Shown here piece after piece: positions 37,091 through 49,317 of a stretch of 64,000 bases of DNA. The stretch lies in contig NZ_FSRE01000003.1 in assembly GCF_900141795.1 (NCBI RefSeq), positions 62,001-126,000 of the forward strand, written 5' to 3'. Origin of the DNA: Sulfurivirga caldicuralii (GTDB lineage Bacteria > Pseudomonadota > Gammaproteobacteria > Thiomicrospirales > Thiomicrospiraceae). A model generated the notes under the pieces. It had not been told where the DNA came from. It saw only the letters and a program-made list of their open reading frames with translations, and ran no database searches. Position numbers and translations under genes: made by a program. Numbering within the stretch: the stretch's first letter is position 1; every line of letters starts with the position of its first letter.

Positions 37091-37989
37091 CGTTTTACCC
37101 CTCCGTTTTGCCGGTCCATTTCATTATAGCCCGTTTTCAACGACTTACCCAACAAAACCCGATCCAGCCCCCACACCACCGCCGCACTGAACAGCACCAG
37201 CACCCACAGCAGGTAGAGCCACACCAGCAACAGCGGCACCGCCGCCAGCGCGCCATAGATCACCTTGTAGGTGGGCACCCACTGGGCATACAGGCTGAAG
37301 CCGAACTTAAGCAACCCCAAAAGCAGAGTGGCCAGCAACGCACCCAGCAGCGCGGCTCGTGGCTTGACCGGCACCGGCGGCGCATAGCGATAAAAGAGGT
37401 AAAAACCGACCACAGTCAGCAGCGTCGGCACACCCTTCAGCAACTGATAGCGGGCCTGACTGATCAGGTCGGAATCGGTCAGCCATGGCAGCGCCAGCAG
37501 CCAGGAACTGATCGCCAGGCTCGCCACCAGCAGAATCGGCCCCAACAGGCTCACTCCCAGATAATGCAGTACGCGCACCCACCAGCGAGAACGCTCGGCC
37601 TCCAGCCAGATGGCTGCCACCTTCTTGTAAACCGCATCCAGCAGGAACACCACCGTCACCGCCAGAAAGAGCAGGCTTGGGCCTTTCAGCGCCGCCGCCT
37701 GACGGGAAAAGCTCACCAGCGCCGCCTCCACCCGGTCCAGCGCCTCGGGCGAAAGCATGCGCACGAACGCATGTACGATCTCATCACGCCAAGCGTCAAA
37801 CCAGTGGCTCACCGACAGCACACTCAGGACGAGCGCGATCAGCGGCACCAGCCCAAGCAGGGTGGTATAGGCCAATGCGGCGGCGCTGTCAAGCCCGCCA
37901 GCCTGAACAAAACGCGCCCACACAGATCGCCAGAAGGCGCCCTGAAACACGATTGGCCAGAGGTTGGTGTTTGTATCCGAACTGGGCAT
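37087..37989 (-). CDS. YihY/BrkB family membrane protein
   Basis: A 300-residue inner-membrane protein with six segments, including the family start GLDSAAALAYTTLLGLVPLIALVLSVL, the central VKPRAALLGALLATLLLGLLKFGFSLY and the conserved VIYGALAAVPLLLVWLYLLW. The family was once called ribonuclease BN by mistake; its role in the envelope is unsettled, with links to lipid transport or homeostasis. It is divergent from the cation efflux gene by 57 bases and coupled to the small helical protein downstream. Confidence 0.92.
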   Translation of the reverse strand: MPSSDTNTNLWPIVFQGAFWRSVWARFVQAGGLDSAAALAYTTLLGLVPLIALVLSVLSVSHWFDAWRDEIVHAFVRMLSPEALDRVEAALVSFSRQAAALKGPSLLFLAVTVVFLLDAVYKKVAAIWLEAERSRWWVRVLHYLGVSLLGPILLVASLAISSWLLALPWLTDSDLISQARYQLLKGVPTLLTVVGFYLFYRYAPPVPVKPRAALLGALLATLLLGLLKFGFSLYAQWVPTYKVIYGALAAVPLLLVWLYLLWVLVLFSAAVVWGLDRVLLGKSLKTGYNEMDRQNGGVKR

Positions 37990-38046
37990 GGCACCATCTT
38001 ACCGCTCCGAGAAGCCGGGGAGGAGGCAGTTGATTATAATGCTCCC

Positions 38047-38963
38047 ATGACCGCGAACAACGCTCTGCTGCGCCGCATCACCCTCGCCTCGTTCCTCACC
38101 GCGTTGCTGCTGGTGAGCGTCAAGGCGGTGGTATGGTATGTCACCGGCTCGGTCAGCCTGCTGGCCTCCCTGCTCGACTCCGGCATGGATGCCATCGCTT
38201 CGCTCATCATCCTGCTGGCGGTGCGCTACGCCCTGCGGCCCGCCGACGAAGATCACCGTTTCGGCCACGGCAAGGCAGAACCGCTGGCGGCGCTGGCACA
38301 GAGCGTATTTATTCTTGGCTCGGCCATTTTTTTCCTCCTGCACGCGCTCGATCGCCTGTTGCATCCGCAGCCGCTGCAGCACGATGAATGGGCGATCGCC
38401 GTAATGTGGTTTTCCCTCGCCGTAACCCTCGTCCTCGTCAGCTTTCAGCGCCATGTAGCCAGAAAGACCGGCTCCACCGCGGTGGCGGCCGATGCCCTGC
38501 ACTACGCCAGCGATATCGCCAGCAATCTGGTCATTCTGGCTGCCCTCTATTTGGCCCATTTCGGCTGGACACAGGCGGATGTCTGGCTCGGCCTGCTGGT
38601 GGGCCTGTGGATCGGCTACAGCGCCCTCGAAGTAGGCCGGGATGCCCTGGATCAACTGCTGGACAAACAGCTTCCGGAAGAGACGCTCGAACAGATTCGC
38701 AGAATTGTCCTCACCCATCCCAGGGTGTGGGGCTTCAATGACCTGCGCACCTTCCGTTCCGGTCCGACGCTGCATATCCAGCTGGACCTGGAGCTGGACG
38801 ACCACCTGCCGCTGGTAGAGGCGCACCGGATTGCCGAAGAGGTCACCGAAGCATTGAAACAGGCTTTCCCGCAGGCGGATGTAATGATTCATCAGGAGCC
38901 GGTGAGCAGCCGCACCGATGCGGCCCATCACCGCTGGCAGGGCGCACAGAGGGGAGACGGCTG

Positions 38964-38964
<1 letters not shown>
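38047..38964 (+). CDS. Cation diffusion facilitator (FieF-like) metal exporter
   Basis: A 305-residue CDF antiporter that exports Zn2+, Fe2+ or similar ions using the proton gradient. It has six membrane helices, the metal motif [11 protein letters not shown] in TM2, [18 protein letters not shown] in the first loop and [13 protein letters not shown] in TM5, which gives the Asp/Asp/His/Asp site of FieF/YiiP. The cytoplasmic C-terminal domain ends with histidines (DAAHHRW). I chose ATG 38047; upstream codons of the long open frame lie antisense to yihY. The stop shares a base with the next start (TGATG). Confidence 0.93.
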
Positions 38965-42520
<3,556 letters not shown>

Positions 42521-42533
<13 letters not shown>

Positions 42534-43441
42534 TGCTGCTTTTGTGTGCATGCTGCCTGCCGCTCACCCTCCACGCGGCAACGGACAGTTGGGTTGATCG
42601 ATCGCATACGCGCATGACGGTGTGGGTCAGCGAACTGGGTCGCTGGGTCGATGCACGCCTGTCGGGTGAAACCGTGCCAGAAAGCAACCTTTCCCGCCTC
42701 AAGCTGGGTTACGGCGTCACCCTTTCGCGGCTGGACAAGCCCGACTGGAAACCCCGCATCGGGCTCGACCTGAGCCTGCCGGTGAGCGAGCGCAGGCTCA
42801 AGCTGTTCGTCACCCGCCAGCTCAACGACACCAGCCGCGCACCGCAGCCGGAACAACTGGGCGGCCATGCTTCCAACAGTAGCACCGACGATCAGACCTT
42901 CGTGGGCATCCGCAGCATTGAAAAGCGCACCGCCCGCATTCTGCGCACGCTGGATTTCGGCGCCAACTTTCACGGCATCACGCCGGGCGTATTCGTGCGC
43001 TGGCGCAACCGAGACCGCCAGCCGCTCACGCCCAGCTGGCAATGGACCACCCATCTGCAGTGGCTGTGGGAAAGCGACCGCGGCCTTAGCGGGCGTTACG
43101 CCTGGCTGTTTGACAGGGGGCTGGACAGCCGCCGCCTGTGGCGTCAGCGGCTGCAGCTCGACGGCTATCTGGATTCGCAGACGCTCGACTTCACCGCCAG
43201 CGAAGAACTGTTCGTCTGGCTGCCTGCCGCCCATTCTCTCAATGGCCACCTGAGCGCCCAGTGGAGCAATCAGCCTCAGCCTGAGCTGGTGTGGTGGGGG
43301 CCAGGCATGAATTACAGCCGTCCGGTGCTGCGCCGCTGGCTGCTGCTGAGCATTTCACCGGAGATCGCCTTCGAACGGCAGCACGACTATGCCGCCAATG
43401 CGCGCCTCAGCCTGCAGCTGACAGCCCATTTCAGCCAGTAA
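42521..43441 (+). CDS. Predicted outer-membrane or periplasmic beta-rich protein
   Basis: A 306-residue exported protein of unknown function. A signal peptide ends near LPLTLHAA (residue about 20). The mature part has many short alternating strands with aromatic ends ([45 protein letters not shown]) and ends [11 protein letters not shown], the kind of C-terminal beta strand found in outer-membrane barrels, although the very last residue is not Phe. It overlaps the oxoprolinase gene; that pairing may be positional. AAGGGA precedes ATG 42521. Confidence 0.7.
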
Positions 43442-43483
43442 GTTCGCACCGACAGCATCATTGTTCTTGAATGAACGAAGGAA

Positions 43484-44311
43484 CTAGCCCTGCGCGGCCA
43501 GCTGGGCGGCTACGGCCAGCGCCTCGGCTGGAATGACCGGTCCACGGGCTATAAAGAATGGATTGAGCAGGTCTTCGCTCTGCACATAGCGCAATGGCTG
43601 GCCGTGCATGTCCACAATGTCACCGCCGGCGGCGCGCAGCACTGCATGCCCTGCGGCAGTATCCCAGTAGGAAGTGGGGCCAAAGCGCGGATAGTAGTCG
43701 GCCTCACCGCTGGCCACCAGACAGGTTTTCAGTGCGGAGCCCATGTGTACCGTTTCCGTGGGCACCGGCAAGGCCTCGGCAAAGGCGTCGGCGCGCTTGC
43801 CATGGCGGCGGCTCATGGCCACCCGAGCTGGTGCCAGCAGCGTCTTGCGCGCACGGATCGGCGTGACGTGCGCCCCCTGTTGCCGCCAGGCGCCCAGCAG
43901 CGGGCCACCAAAATAGAGCGTGTCCAGACAGGGGCCATACACCACGCCGAGCACCGGTTTGCCATCGACGACCAGGCCGATATTGACACTGAATTCATCG
44001 GTGCGGGCAAGAAACTCACGCGTGCCGTCCAGCGGATCCACCAGCCAGTAGGTGCGCCAGTCGCGGCGGCGCTCGAAGGGAATCTCGGCCAGTGTTTCTT
44101 CCGTCACCACGGGAATGTCAGGGGTCAGCGCCTGTAGCCCCGCGATAATGATGGCATCCGCCGCGGTATCCGCCGTGGTGACCGGCGAGCCATCCGTCTT
44201 GCGCGTGGTGTCATAGTCATGACTGCGGTAGATCTCCAGAATGCTCGCCCCGGCTTTCTCTGCCAGCGCACACACCTGAGGCAGCCACAGGCGCAGATCA
44301 ACGTTATTCAC
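43484..44311 (-). CDS. cysQ: 3'(2'),5'-bisphosphate nucleotidase CysQ
   Basis: CysQ hydrolyses 3'-phosphoadenosine 5'-phosphate, a by-product of sulfate assimilation, to AMP. The 275-residue product has the metal-binding motif VTEE (Glu71, Glu72), DPLDGTREF (Asp92, Asp95) and the C-terminal SYWDTAAGHAVLRAAGG. It starts with GTG 44311, which overlaps the nudE stop (GTGA). The trio cysQ-nudE-yrfG is a conserved gammaproteobacterial arrangement, and all three act on nucleotides. Confidence 0.94.
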   Translation of the reverse strand: MNNVDLRLWLPQVCALAEKAGASILEIYRSHDYDTTRKTDGSPVTTADTAADAIIIAGLQALTPDIPVVTEETLAEIPFERRRDWRTYWLVDPLDGTREFLARTDEFSVNIGLVVDGKPVLGVVYGPCLDTLYFGGPLLGAWRQQGAHVTPIRARKTLLAPARVAMSRRHGKRADAFAEALPVPTETVHMGSALKTCLVASGEADYYPRFGPTSYWDTAAGHAVLRAAGGDIVDMHGQPLRYVQSEDLLNPFFIARGPVIPAEALAVAAQLAAQG

Positions 44312-44853
44312 AACATTTCCTTATGCAGTAGCGTGCGCAATAGCGCGGCATAGGCGCGCCCCTCGCTGAATTCCGGCTCGTCCAGCAGCGCCTTCCAGTC
44401 CCCGAGGGGCCAGTGGATAACATCCAGCGGCTCCGGCTCATCGCCGGGCAGCGTGGCCGGCACCAGCGCTTCCGCCGCCACCAGGTGGGTGACATGGTTC
44501 ATGTAACCGGCCGACAGCGAGACGCTATCCAGCAGCGTCACCTGGCCGGGGCGGTAGCCCGCTTCCTCCATGCACTCGCGCACGCTGGCTTCACGCCAGC
44601 CTTCGCCCGCGTCCACCTTGCCCTTGGGAAAACCCAGTTCGTAGCGCCCCATGCCCGCAGCGTATTCGCGGATCAGCACCAGTTGGTCATCGTCGGTGAT
44701 CGGCACGATCAGCACCGCCCCATTCAAGCCACTTTGCAGGCGTTCGAACCCCACCTCGGCTCCATTGGAGAAACGCAGGTCAAGCGCCTCGACGGTGAAT
44801 ATGCGTGAGCGGGCCACCACGCGCTGGGATAGAATCTGCGGCAAGGTTTTCAT
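44308..44853 (-). CDS. nudE: ADP compounds hydrolase NudE
   Basis: NudE is a Nudix hydrolase that splits ADP-ribose, NADH and diadenosine triphosphate. The 181-residue product carries a full Nudix box from Gly78 to Tyr100: GKVDAGEGWREASVREC then MEEAGY, with REx2EE geometry. I chose ATG 44853; ATG 44862 is an alternative that adds three residues. It is divergent from yrfG with 15 bases between starts, so the promoters must lie within the partner genes or be absent for one of them. Confidence 0.92.
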   Translation of the reverse strand: MKTLPQILSQRVVARSRIFTVEALDLRFSNGAEVGFERLQSGLNGAVLIVPITDDDQLVLIREYAAGMGRYELGFPKGKVDAGEGWREASVRECMEEAGYRPGQVTLLDSVSLSAGYMNHVTHLVAAEALVPATLPGDEPEPLDVIHWPLGDWKALLDEPEFSEGRAYAALLRTLLHKEML

Positions 44854-44868
44854 GGGAGTCATTCTACG

Positions 44869-45534
44869 ATGGTCAAGCTGCCTTGGGAAGCAATCGATAC
44901 CGTCCTGCTGGACATGGACGGCACGCTGCTGGATCTCTACTTCGACTGGCACTTCTGGAGGGACTACCTGCCCCGCCTTGTGGCGGAAAAGGAAGGGCTG
45001 CCGCTGGAAGCGGCCAGAGAAAAGGTAACCCGCGCCATCGAAGTCAAGCAGGGCACGCTGGAATGGTACTGCACCGACTACTGGTCACAGGTGTTTGACC
45101 TGCCGGTGGCGCAGCACAAGCATGACCTGAAACACCTGATCCGTCCCCACGCCGGCGTGGAAACCTTTCTGCAACGGCTGCGTGCGCTGGGCAAGCGGCT
45201 GGCGCTGGTCACCAATGCGCATCGCGACAGTCTGATGCTCAAGCTGGAGCAGACCGCCATCGGCGACCATTTCGACACCATTCTCTGCGCCCACGACTAT
45301 GGCATGCCAAAGGAAGATGCCCGCATCTGGGCAGCCATCCGCCGGGATTTCAGCTACAACCCGGTACGCACGCTACTGATCGACGACAATATCCACGCGC
45401 TGCAGACCGCGCAGCAATATGGCATCCGCCATCTGCTGGCCGCGAGCCACGTGAGCCCGCACATGCCGCCAGTGGATCCCAGGGGCTTCCCCAGCTTTCA
45501 CAGCTTCGATGAGATCATGCCCCCCGCCCCCTGA
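44869..45534 (+). CDS. yrfG: HAD-family GMP/IMP nucleotidase YrfG
   Basis: A 221-residue haloacid dehalogenase-type phosphatase that dephosphorylates purine nucleotides. Motif I is LLDMDGTLLDL (nucleophile Asp15, Asp17), motif II LVTNAH, and motif III/IV lie around MPKEDARIW and LLIDDN. The substrate cap (DWHFWRDYLPRLVAEKEG) matches YrfG. The conserved position beside nudE supports the name. A copy of the short repeat starts five bases after its stop. Confidence 0.92.
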   Translation: MVKLPWEAIDTVLLDMDGTLLDLYFDWHFWRDYLPRLVAEKEGLPLEAAREKVTRAIEVKQGTLEWYCTDYWSQVFDLPVAQHKHDLKHLIRPHAGVETFLQRLRALGKRLALVTNAHRDSLMLKLEQTAIGDHFDTILCAHDYGMPKEDARIWAAIRRDFSYNPVRTLLIDDNIHALQTAQQYGIRHLLAASHVSPHMPPVDPRGFPSFHSFDEIMPPAP

Positions 45535-45538
45535 AGAG

Positions 45539-45557
45539 AGGGGGTCCCCGACTTTTT
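45539..45557 (+). repeat. Short repeat copy 5 (after yrfG)
   Basis: Exact core on the plus strand, beginning four bases after the yrfG TGA. Confidence 0.92.
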
Positions 45558-46119
45558 GCAATGGCAATTTTTGCCGCTCAAGGCTGGCAAGCGAAATACC
45601 ATCGTGGGAAGCGTGCCCCCTTGCCCAAAAAACCATTTGACTGTGCTGGGCCAAAACCTGACACGGACGATCGATCTTCTGGTCGTTGGTGGGATGCTAG
45701 CTCACCCCCCCATAAACGGAGCAGGATAACAGGCTGCACCGCTGATGCAGCTGTCGGCGTGACCATTTCGAGAATAAAAACACCCTGCACGCTAGCAGGG
45801 GATGGTTTTTTACACGGCTACCGCAACCGGTTTTTGTCTCATGCCGAACACACTCAGGGCACCCCTGCAAACCCTATAATGCGCTCGCGTTGCTGGCGCG
45901 ACGCTGACCGCTACAAGACGCACGTCGCAGGGTTTGGCAGGCTCAAATCCAGGACACGCGGCGCCGTCGATGCTGCCGTACCGCCGCATCCTGCCAAGAC
46001 AGGACGATTCTCGGTCAAGGCTGCGTTGCAGCTGACTCCCATGAAATGCCCCACGTTGGGAGCGCCCTTGCACAAGAATCACCCCTGTAACAGCCGTTGA
46101 GAGGGTTTGCGCAAGCGCC
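45558..46119. other. 562-base gene-free stretch, possible leader or RNA region
   Basis: No convincing protein gene is present. The minus strand from the chemoreceptor stop (46120) to a strong terminator at 45776-45800 is about 320 bases long and holds several short hairpins (GCTGC-GCAGC near 46022-46034, CCTG-CAGG near 45995). A TATAAT lies at 45875-45880 on the plus strand without a good -35 box. A minus-strand frame runs through the stretch (45810-46119) but has no start of its own. It may be a long 3' untranslated region, an RNA gene or a decayed gene; I cannot decide. Confidence 0.4.
45776..45800 (-). terminator. Terminator downstream of the PAS/chemoreceptor pair
   Basis: On the minus strand CCCTGC pairs with GCAGGG around a six-base loop, followed by TG and TTTTT. 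It is the first clear stop signal for the 48082-46120 transcript, about 320 bases past the chemoreceptor stop. Confidence 0.75.
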
Positions 46120-47592
46120 TCAGCGGTCGCTCTCCTGCAGAACCTTTTCCTCGAAACGCTGCAGCAGCTGATCCAGCAGGCCAAACAGGATATCCGAGGC
46201 TTCTTCCACCCGGGTGAAGTGGTGCAGAATCTCATCCCTATGCTTGATGATGGTTTCGTCATCCACCACATACTCCAGCGCATCCTTGATGTGTGCATGG
46301 AAGTCGGCATGGGGTGGCTCAATGCGGCGGTAGATGTCCATGAAGTCCTTGAACTGCTGCTGACCTTCATTGTAATACCACTTGCCAAAAGCGCAGCTGG
46401 TGTGGTCGGTCTGCTGCAGCTCAATTTCACCATTAAACACGCTACTGAACGCCTTGCTCTTGTAGATGATGTGATCGAGCTTGACCATGGCCAGATGCAC
46501 GGTTTCGAACATTACCCGGGCATAGGCACTGGAGAAGTTCGCGTTTTCGTCCACTTCCTTCAGCACCTCACGGAACTTGTCCATAAAGTCCTGCACCGTG
46601 GCCGCGCTACGCGCCATTTCCCGCGTTCGGTCACTGGTATTACGTGCTTCATGCACCAGCTGTTCTACAGTGGTTGTCACCTCATTGGCCGCTTCCTGCG
46701 TGCGGTTGGCCAGGCCGCGTACCTCGTCTGCCACCACAGCAAAACCGCGGCCATATTCACCGGCGCGGGCCGCCTCGATGGCCGCATTGAGTGACAGCAG
46801 ATTGGTCTGCTCGGCAATGTCCTTGATCAGATTGACGATGTTATTGATGCTTTCGGCCTTTTCGCTCAGCTTCTGCACCACTTCGTCCGACTGCGCCACT
46901 GAGTGGATCAGCGAATCCAGAATTTCAGACATGCGCGAAAGTTCCCGATTGCTGCGATCAGCAACTCGGGCGGTCTCTTCGCTGGCTTCACGAATACGCT
47001 GCGCCTTTTCGTTACTGCGCAGCAAATCCTTCTGCAGGATCACCAGCCCCTTGCTCATCCCACCACCCAGCTTGCTCAGCTCACTGTTGAGGGTGACACG
47101 CTCGATAAACAGCTGGTTCTGCTTCATCGCCTCCAGCGGCTTGGCAATCTCTTCAGCAGCTTCCTTGAAGTCACCCCGGAAACCGGTTGCCACCATCGGG
47201 CGGTAGAAATTGCCCTTGGCCGCTTCGTGGATTGGTGTGCGCAATTCACGCATAAAGGCATCAATCTCATCGAAAAAATAGTTGAGGTTGTCAACGACTT
47301 CTCTTACGTGGCCCTTGTCTTTGAACCCCACGATACGGGGTTCAAGATTGCCATCTGCACCCTGTGCGATCTGACTCGAAATGGTCTTGAGACTCTCTCG
47401 CATGCTGAGGACATTGATAAAGATCATCCACGCGAACAGAAAGTTGAACAGTCCCAGCGCCGTGGTCCAGTCCATATTGCCTTCAACCACGTCCGCACCT
47501 TCGGCGATGGCAAACAGCGCCAGTGAGGCGTAGTTGGCATAGCGAATCTTGTCGAGGGAAGACCAGTTCTTACAGGCTGAACACAAATTCAT
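46120..47592 (-). CDS. Chemoreceptor with C-terminal CZB zinc-binding domain
   Basis: A 490-residue methyl-accepting protein. Two close hydrophobic segments near the N-terminus ([17 protein letters not shown] and [20 protein letters not shown]) leave almost no periplasmic domain, as in Aer and CetA energy-taxis receptors. The signalling hairpin has [20 protein letters not shown] and [18 protein letters not shown]. From about residue 360 a CZB domain follows: [17 protein letters not shown], then CAFGKWYY (Cys near residue 399) and [10 protein letters not shown], giving the His/Cys/His/His zinc site. I chose ATG 47592 (AAGGGAG upstream). It overlaps the PAS gene by 23 bases. Confidence 0.9.
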   Translation of the reverse strand: MNLCSACKNWSSLDKIRYANYASLALFAIAEGADVVEGNMDWTTALGLFNFLFAWMIFINVLSMRESLKTISSQIAQGADGNLEPRIVGFKDKGHVREVVDNLNYFFDEIDAFMRELRTPIHEAAKGNFYRPMVATGFRGDFKEAAEEIAKPLEAMKQNQLFIERVTLNSELSKLGGGMSKGLVILQKDLLRSNEKAQRIREASEETARVADRSNRELSRMSEILDSLIHSVAQSDEVVQKLSEKAESINNIVNLIKDIAEQTNLLSLNAAIEAARAGEYGRGFAVVADEVRGLANRTQEAANEVTTTVEQLVHEARNTSDRTREMARSAATVQDFMDKFREVLKEVDENANFSSAYARVMFETVHLAMVKLDHIIYKSKAFSSVFNGEIELQQTDHTSCAFGKWYYNEGQQQFKDFMDIYRRIEPPHADFHAHIKDALEYVVDDETIIKHRDEILHHFTRVEEASDILFGLLDQLLQRFEEKVLQESDR

Positions 47593-48082
47593 CGTAGCGA
47601 CTCCCTTCTTTGTCAAGCATGTCGTTCAAAAAGGCCTCGGCAGCGGCCATGCCGCCCTGGGCTTCCAGCTTGCGCAGCGTTGCATAAAGCTGTTCAACCT
47701 TTGCCAGCGCGCTCTCCTTGGGTGCACGGCGGTCAGAGTGATAGCCGATAATGGTTCCGGCGGTATCAAACGTCGGTGTCACATGGGCGAACACCCAGTA
47801 ATAGCCGCCATCACGACTCAGGTTTTTCACATAGCCCCAGAACTCGTGCCCGCTCTGAATATGCTCCCACAGCAGCTTGAAGACAATTCGGGGCATATCA
47901 GGGTGACGCACGATATTGTGCGGTTGGCCGAGAAGTTCTTCTTCGCTGTACCCTGCGATCTGGCAGAAGGCCGGATTAGCATACTTGATGGTTCCATGCG
48001 TATCCGTCTTGGAGACGAGAATCACATCCTCGTCAAAGGTATGGCGCACGCCGGTGGGCGCGATCGGACTGGATTTGCTCAT
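47570..48082 (-). CDS. PAS-domain sensor protein (Aer/CetB-like)
   Basis: A 170-residue soluble PAS protein. The PAS core runs from [23 protein letters not shown] to [24 protein letters not shown], with the Aer-type [32 protein letters not shown] segment that binds FAD in Aer. A helical tail follows. The start codon ATG 48082 is divergent from the TlpA-like gene. It precedes and overlaps the CZB chemoreceptor, so the two genes probably form a split energy-taxis receptor like CetA/CetB. Cofactor binding is inferred only. Confidence 0.88.
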   Translation of the reverse strand: MSKSSPIAPTGVRHTFDEDVILVSKTDTHGTIKYANPAFCQIAGYSEEELLGQPHNIVRHPDMPRIVFKLLWEHIQSGHEFWGYVKNLSRDGGYYWVFAHVTPTFDTAGTIIGYHSDRRAPKESALAKVEQLYATLRKLEAQGGMAAAEAFLNDMLDKEGSRYDEFVFSL

Positions 48083-48144
48083 GGTGCGTTGCTCCTATGC
48101 GTAAAATGACTGCTTCCAAAAAGATGCAAGGTCAATGCCAACTT

Positions 48145-48663
48145 ATGGAGTCAAAAACAATCAGGACAAAAATCAGGGCATTTCTGCGTCAACTGCTGGG
48201 CACACTCCTGCTGATGGTGCTCGTCTTCCAGGCCGTGCAGTGGTGGCAGACGCGCCAGCTGGCCCATGACCGTTTACCGGTCGAAGCGTTGACGACTTTA
48301 ACCGGCAAGCCCTTGCCGCTGGACAGCCTGCCGCACCCCTATCTGATTCACTTTACCGCCAGCTGGTGCCCCATCTGCAAGCTCACGGCGCCAGCGATTG
48401 CCAGCATCAATGAGCAGTGGCCGGTTGTTCAAATTATTACACAAAGCGGCAACAAAGATGCCGCCATTGAGTATGCAAAAGACCATGACATTCCACTGGA
48501 TCGAGCAGTCAATGACCCGGACGGTCGTTTATTGAAACTTTTTGGTGCCGAAGCCGTGCCGGCCGATTTCTTTGTGGGCAGGGATGGCACCATCCGGATG
48601 AACGCCGTGGGCATTGGCACCGCATGGGGCTATCGTCTGCGCCTGTGGTGGCTCAGCCTGTGA
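48145..48663 (+). CDS. TlpA/DsbE-like membrane-anchored thioredoxin
   Basis: A 172-residue protein with an N-terminal membrane anchor (LLGTLLLMVLVFQAVQWW) and a periplasmic thioredoxin-like domain with WCPIC (Cys75, Cys78) and a cis-Pro region EAVPADFFVG. It resembles ScsD/TlpA-type thiol-disulfide reductases. In-frame ATGs at 48124, 48106 and 48097 could extend the start; I prefer 48145 because it begins just before the anchor. Its stop overlaps the GTG of the next gene. Confidence 0.8.
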   Translation: MESKTIRTKIRAFLRQLLGTLLLMVLVFQAVQWWQTRQLAHDRLPVEALTTLTGKPLPLDSLPHPYLIHFTASWCPICKLTAPAIASINEQWPVVQIITQSGNKDAAIEYAKDHDIPLDRAVNDPDGRLLKLFGAEAVPADFFVGRDGTIRMNAVGIGTAWGYRLRLWWLSL

Positions 48664-49310
48664 AGCACCTGCAGGTCGTTTTCGCCACGCGCGACCCGTT
48701 CGGGCTGATTCAGGTGCGCCAGGACCGTCAGCACACCGTGCGCACCCTGCATTTCGGCACGCCGGTAGAACAGGGGCGCTACTATCTCAATGCACCTTTT
48801 ACCCTCGGTTTTGAATACCAACAGACCGTATTTGATCTGCTGATGCAGCAGCGCCCTGCCCGAGTGCTCACGCTCGGTGTGGGCAGCGGGTGCCTCAATA
48901 CCCAGCTGCACATGGCCCTGCCCGAGTGCCGACAGACGCTGGTGGAGCTGCGCGAAAAGGTGATCAAGGTGGCGCAGGAGTGGTTCCATTTGCCCGAAGA
49001 ACTGGCGCAACAGGCGTACATTGAGGACGCCTTCCACTTTACCCTCAGCAACAGCGAGCGCTTCGATGCCATTTTTGTGGACCTGTACGATGACATCGGC
49101 ATGCCGACGCAATTCACTTCGGACGCCTTTATACAGCCCCTGCTGGATGCCCTCACTCCACAGGGCACGCTGTTGATCAACCTGTGGCAGCACGATGATG
49201 CCGCCAGATACGTCCTGCTGCCCTGGCTGCGCCGCGAAGCGACTGTGCAAACCTACCTGCACACCATGCGCTCCAGTCCCAACTGGATTCTGGAAGTAAA
49301 ACACCGATAA
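48660..49310 (+). CDS. Spermidine synthase-like methyltransferase-fold protein
   Basis: A 216-residue protein of the SpeE-like fold. It shows a short N-terminal beta region (VRTLHFGTPVEQGRYYLNAPF), the glycine motif RVLTLGVGSG (about 68-77), an acidic strand end TLVELRE and FDAIFVDLYDD. It lacks the full polyamine-binding signature, so it may be one of the many SpeE-like proteins of unknown substrate. It starts with GTG 48660, overlapping the TlpA-like stop (GTGA), and ends seven bases before uup. Confidence 0.75.
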   Translation: MKHLQVVFATRDPFGLIQVRQDRQHTVRTLHFGTPVEQGRYYLNAPFTLGFEYQQTVFDLLMQQRPARVLTLGVGSGCLNTQLHMALPECRQTLVELREKVIKVAQEWFHLPEELAQQAYIEDAFHFTLSNSERFDAIFVDLYDDIGMPTQFTSDAFIQPLLDALTPQGTLLINLWQHDDAARYVLLPWLRREATVQTYLHTMRSSPNWILEVKHR

Positions 49311-49317
49311 TACCGCC

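Noticed and set aside
45925-45960. GGCTCAAATCC, similar to a tRNA T-loop
   Set aside because: No acceptor, D or anticodon stem can be folded around it.
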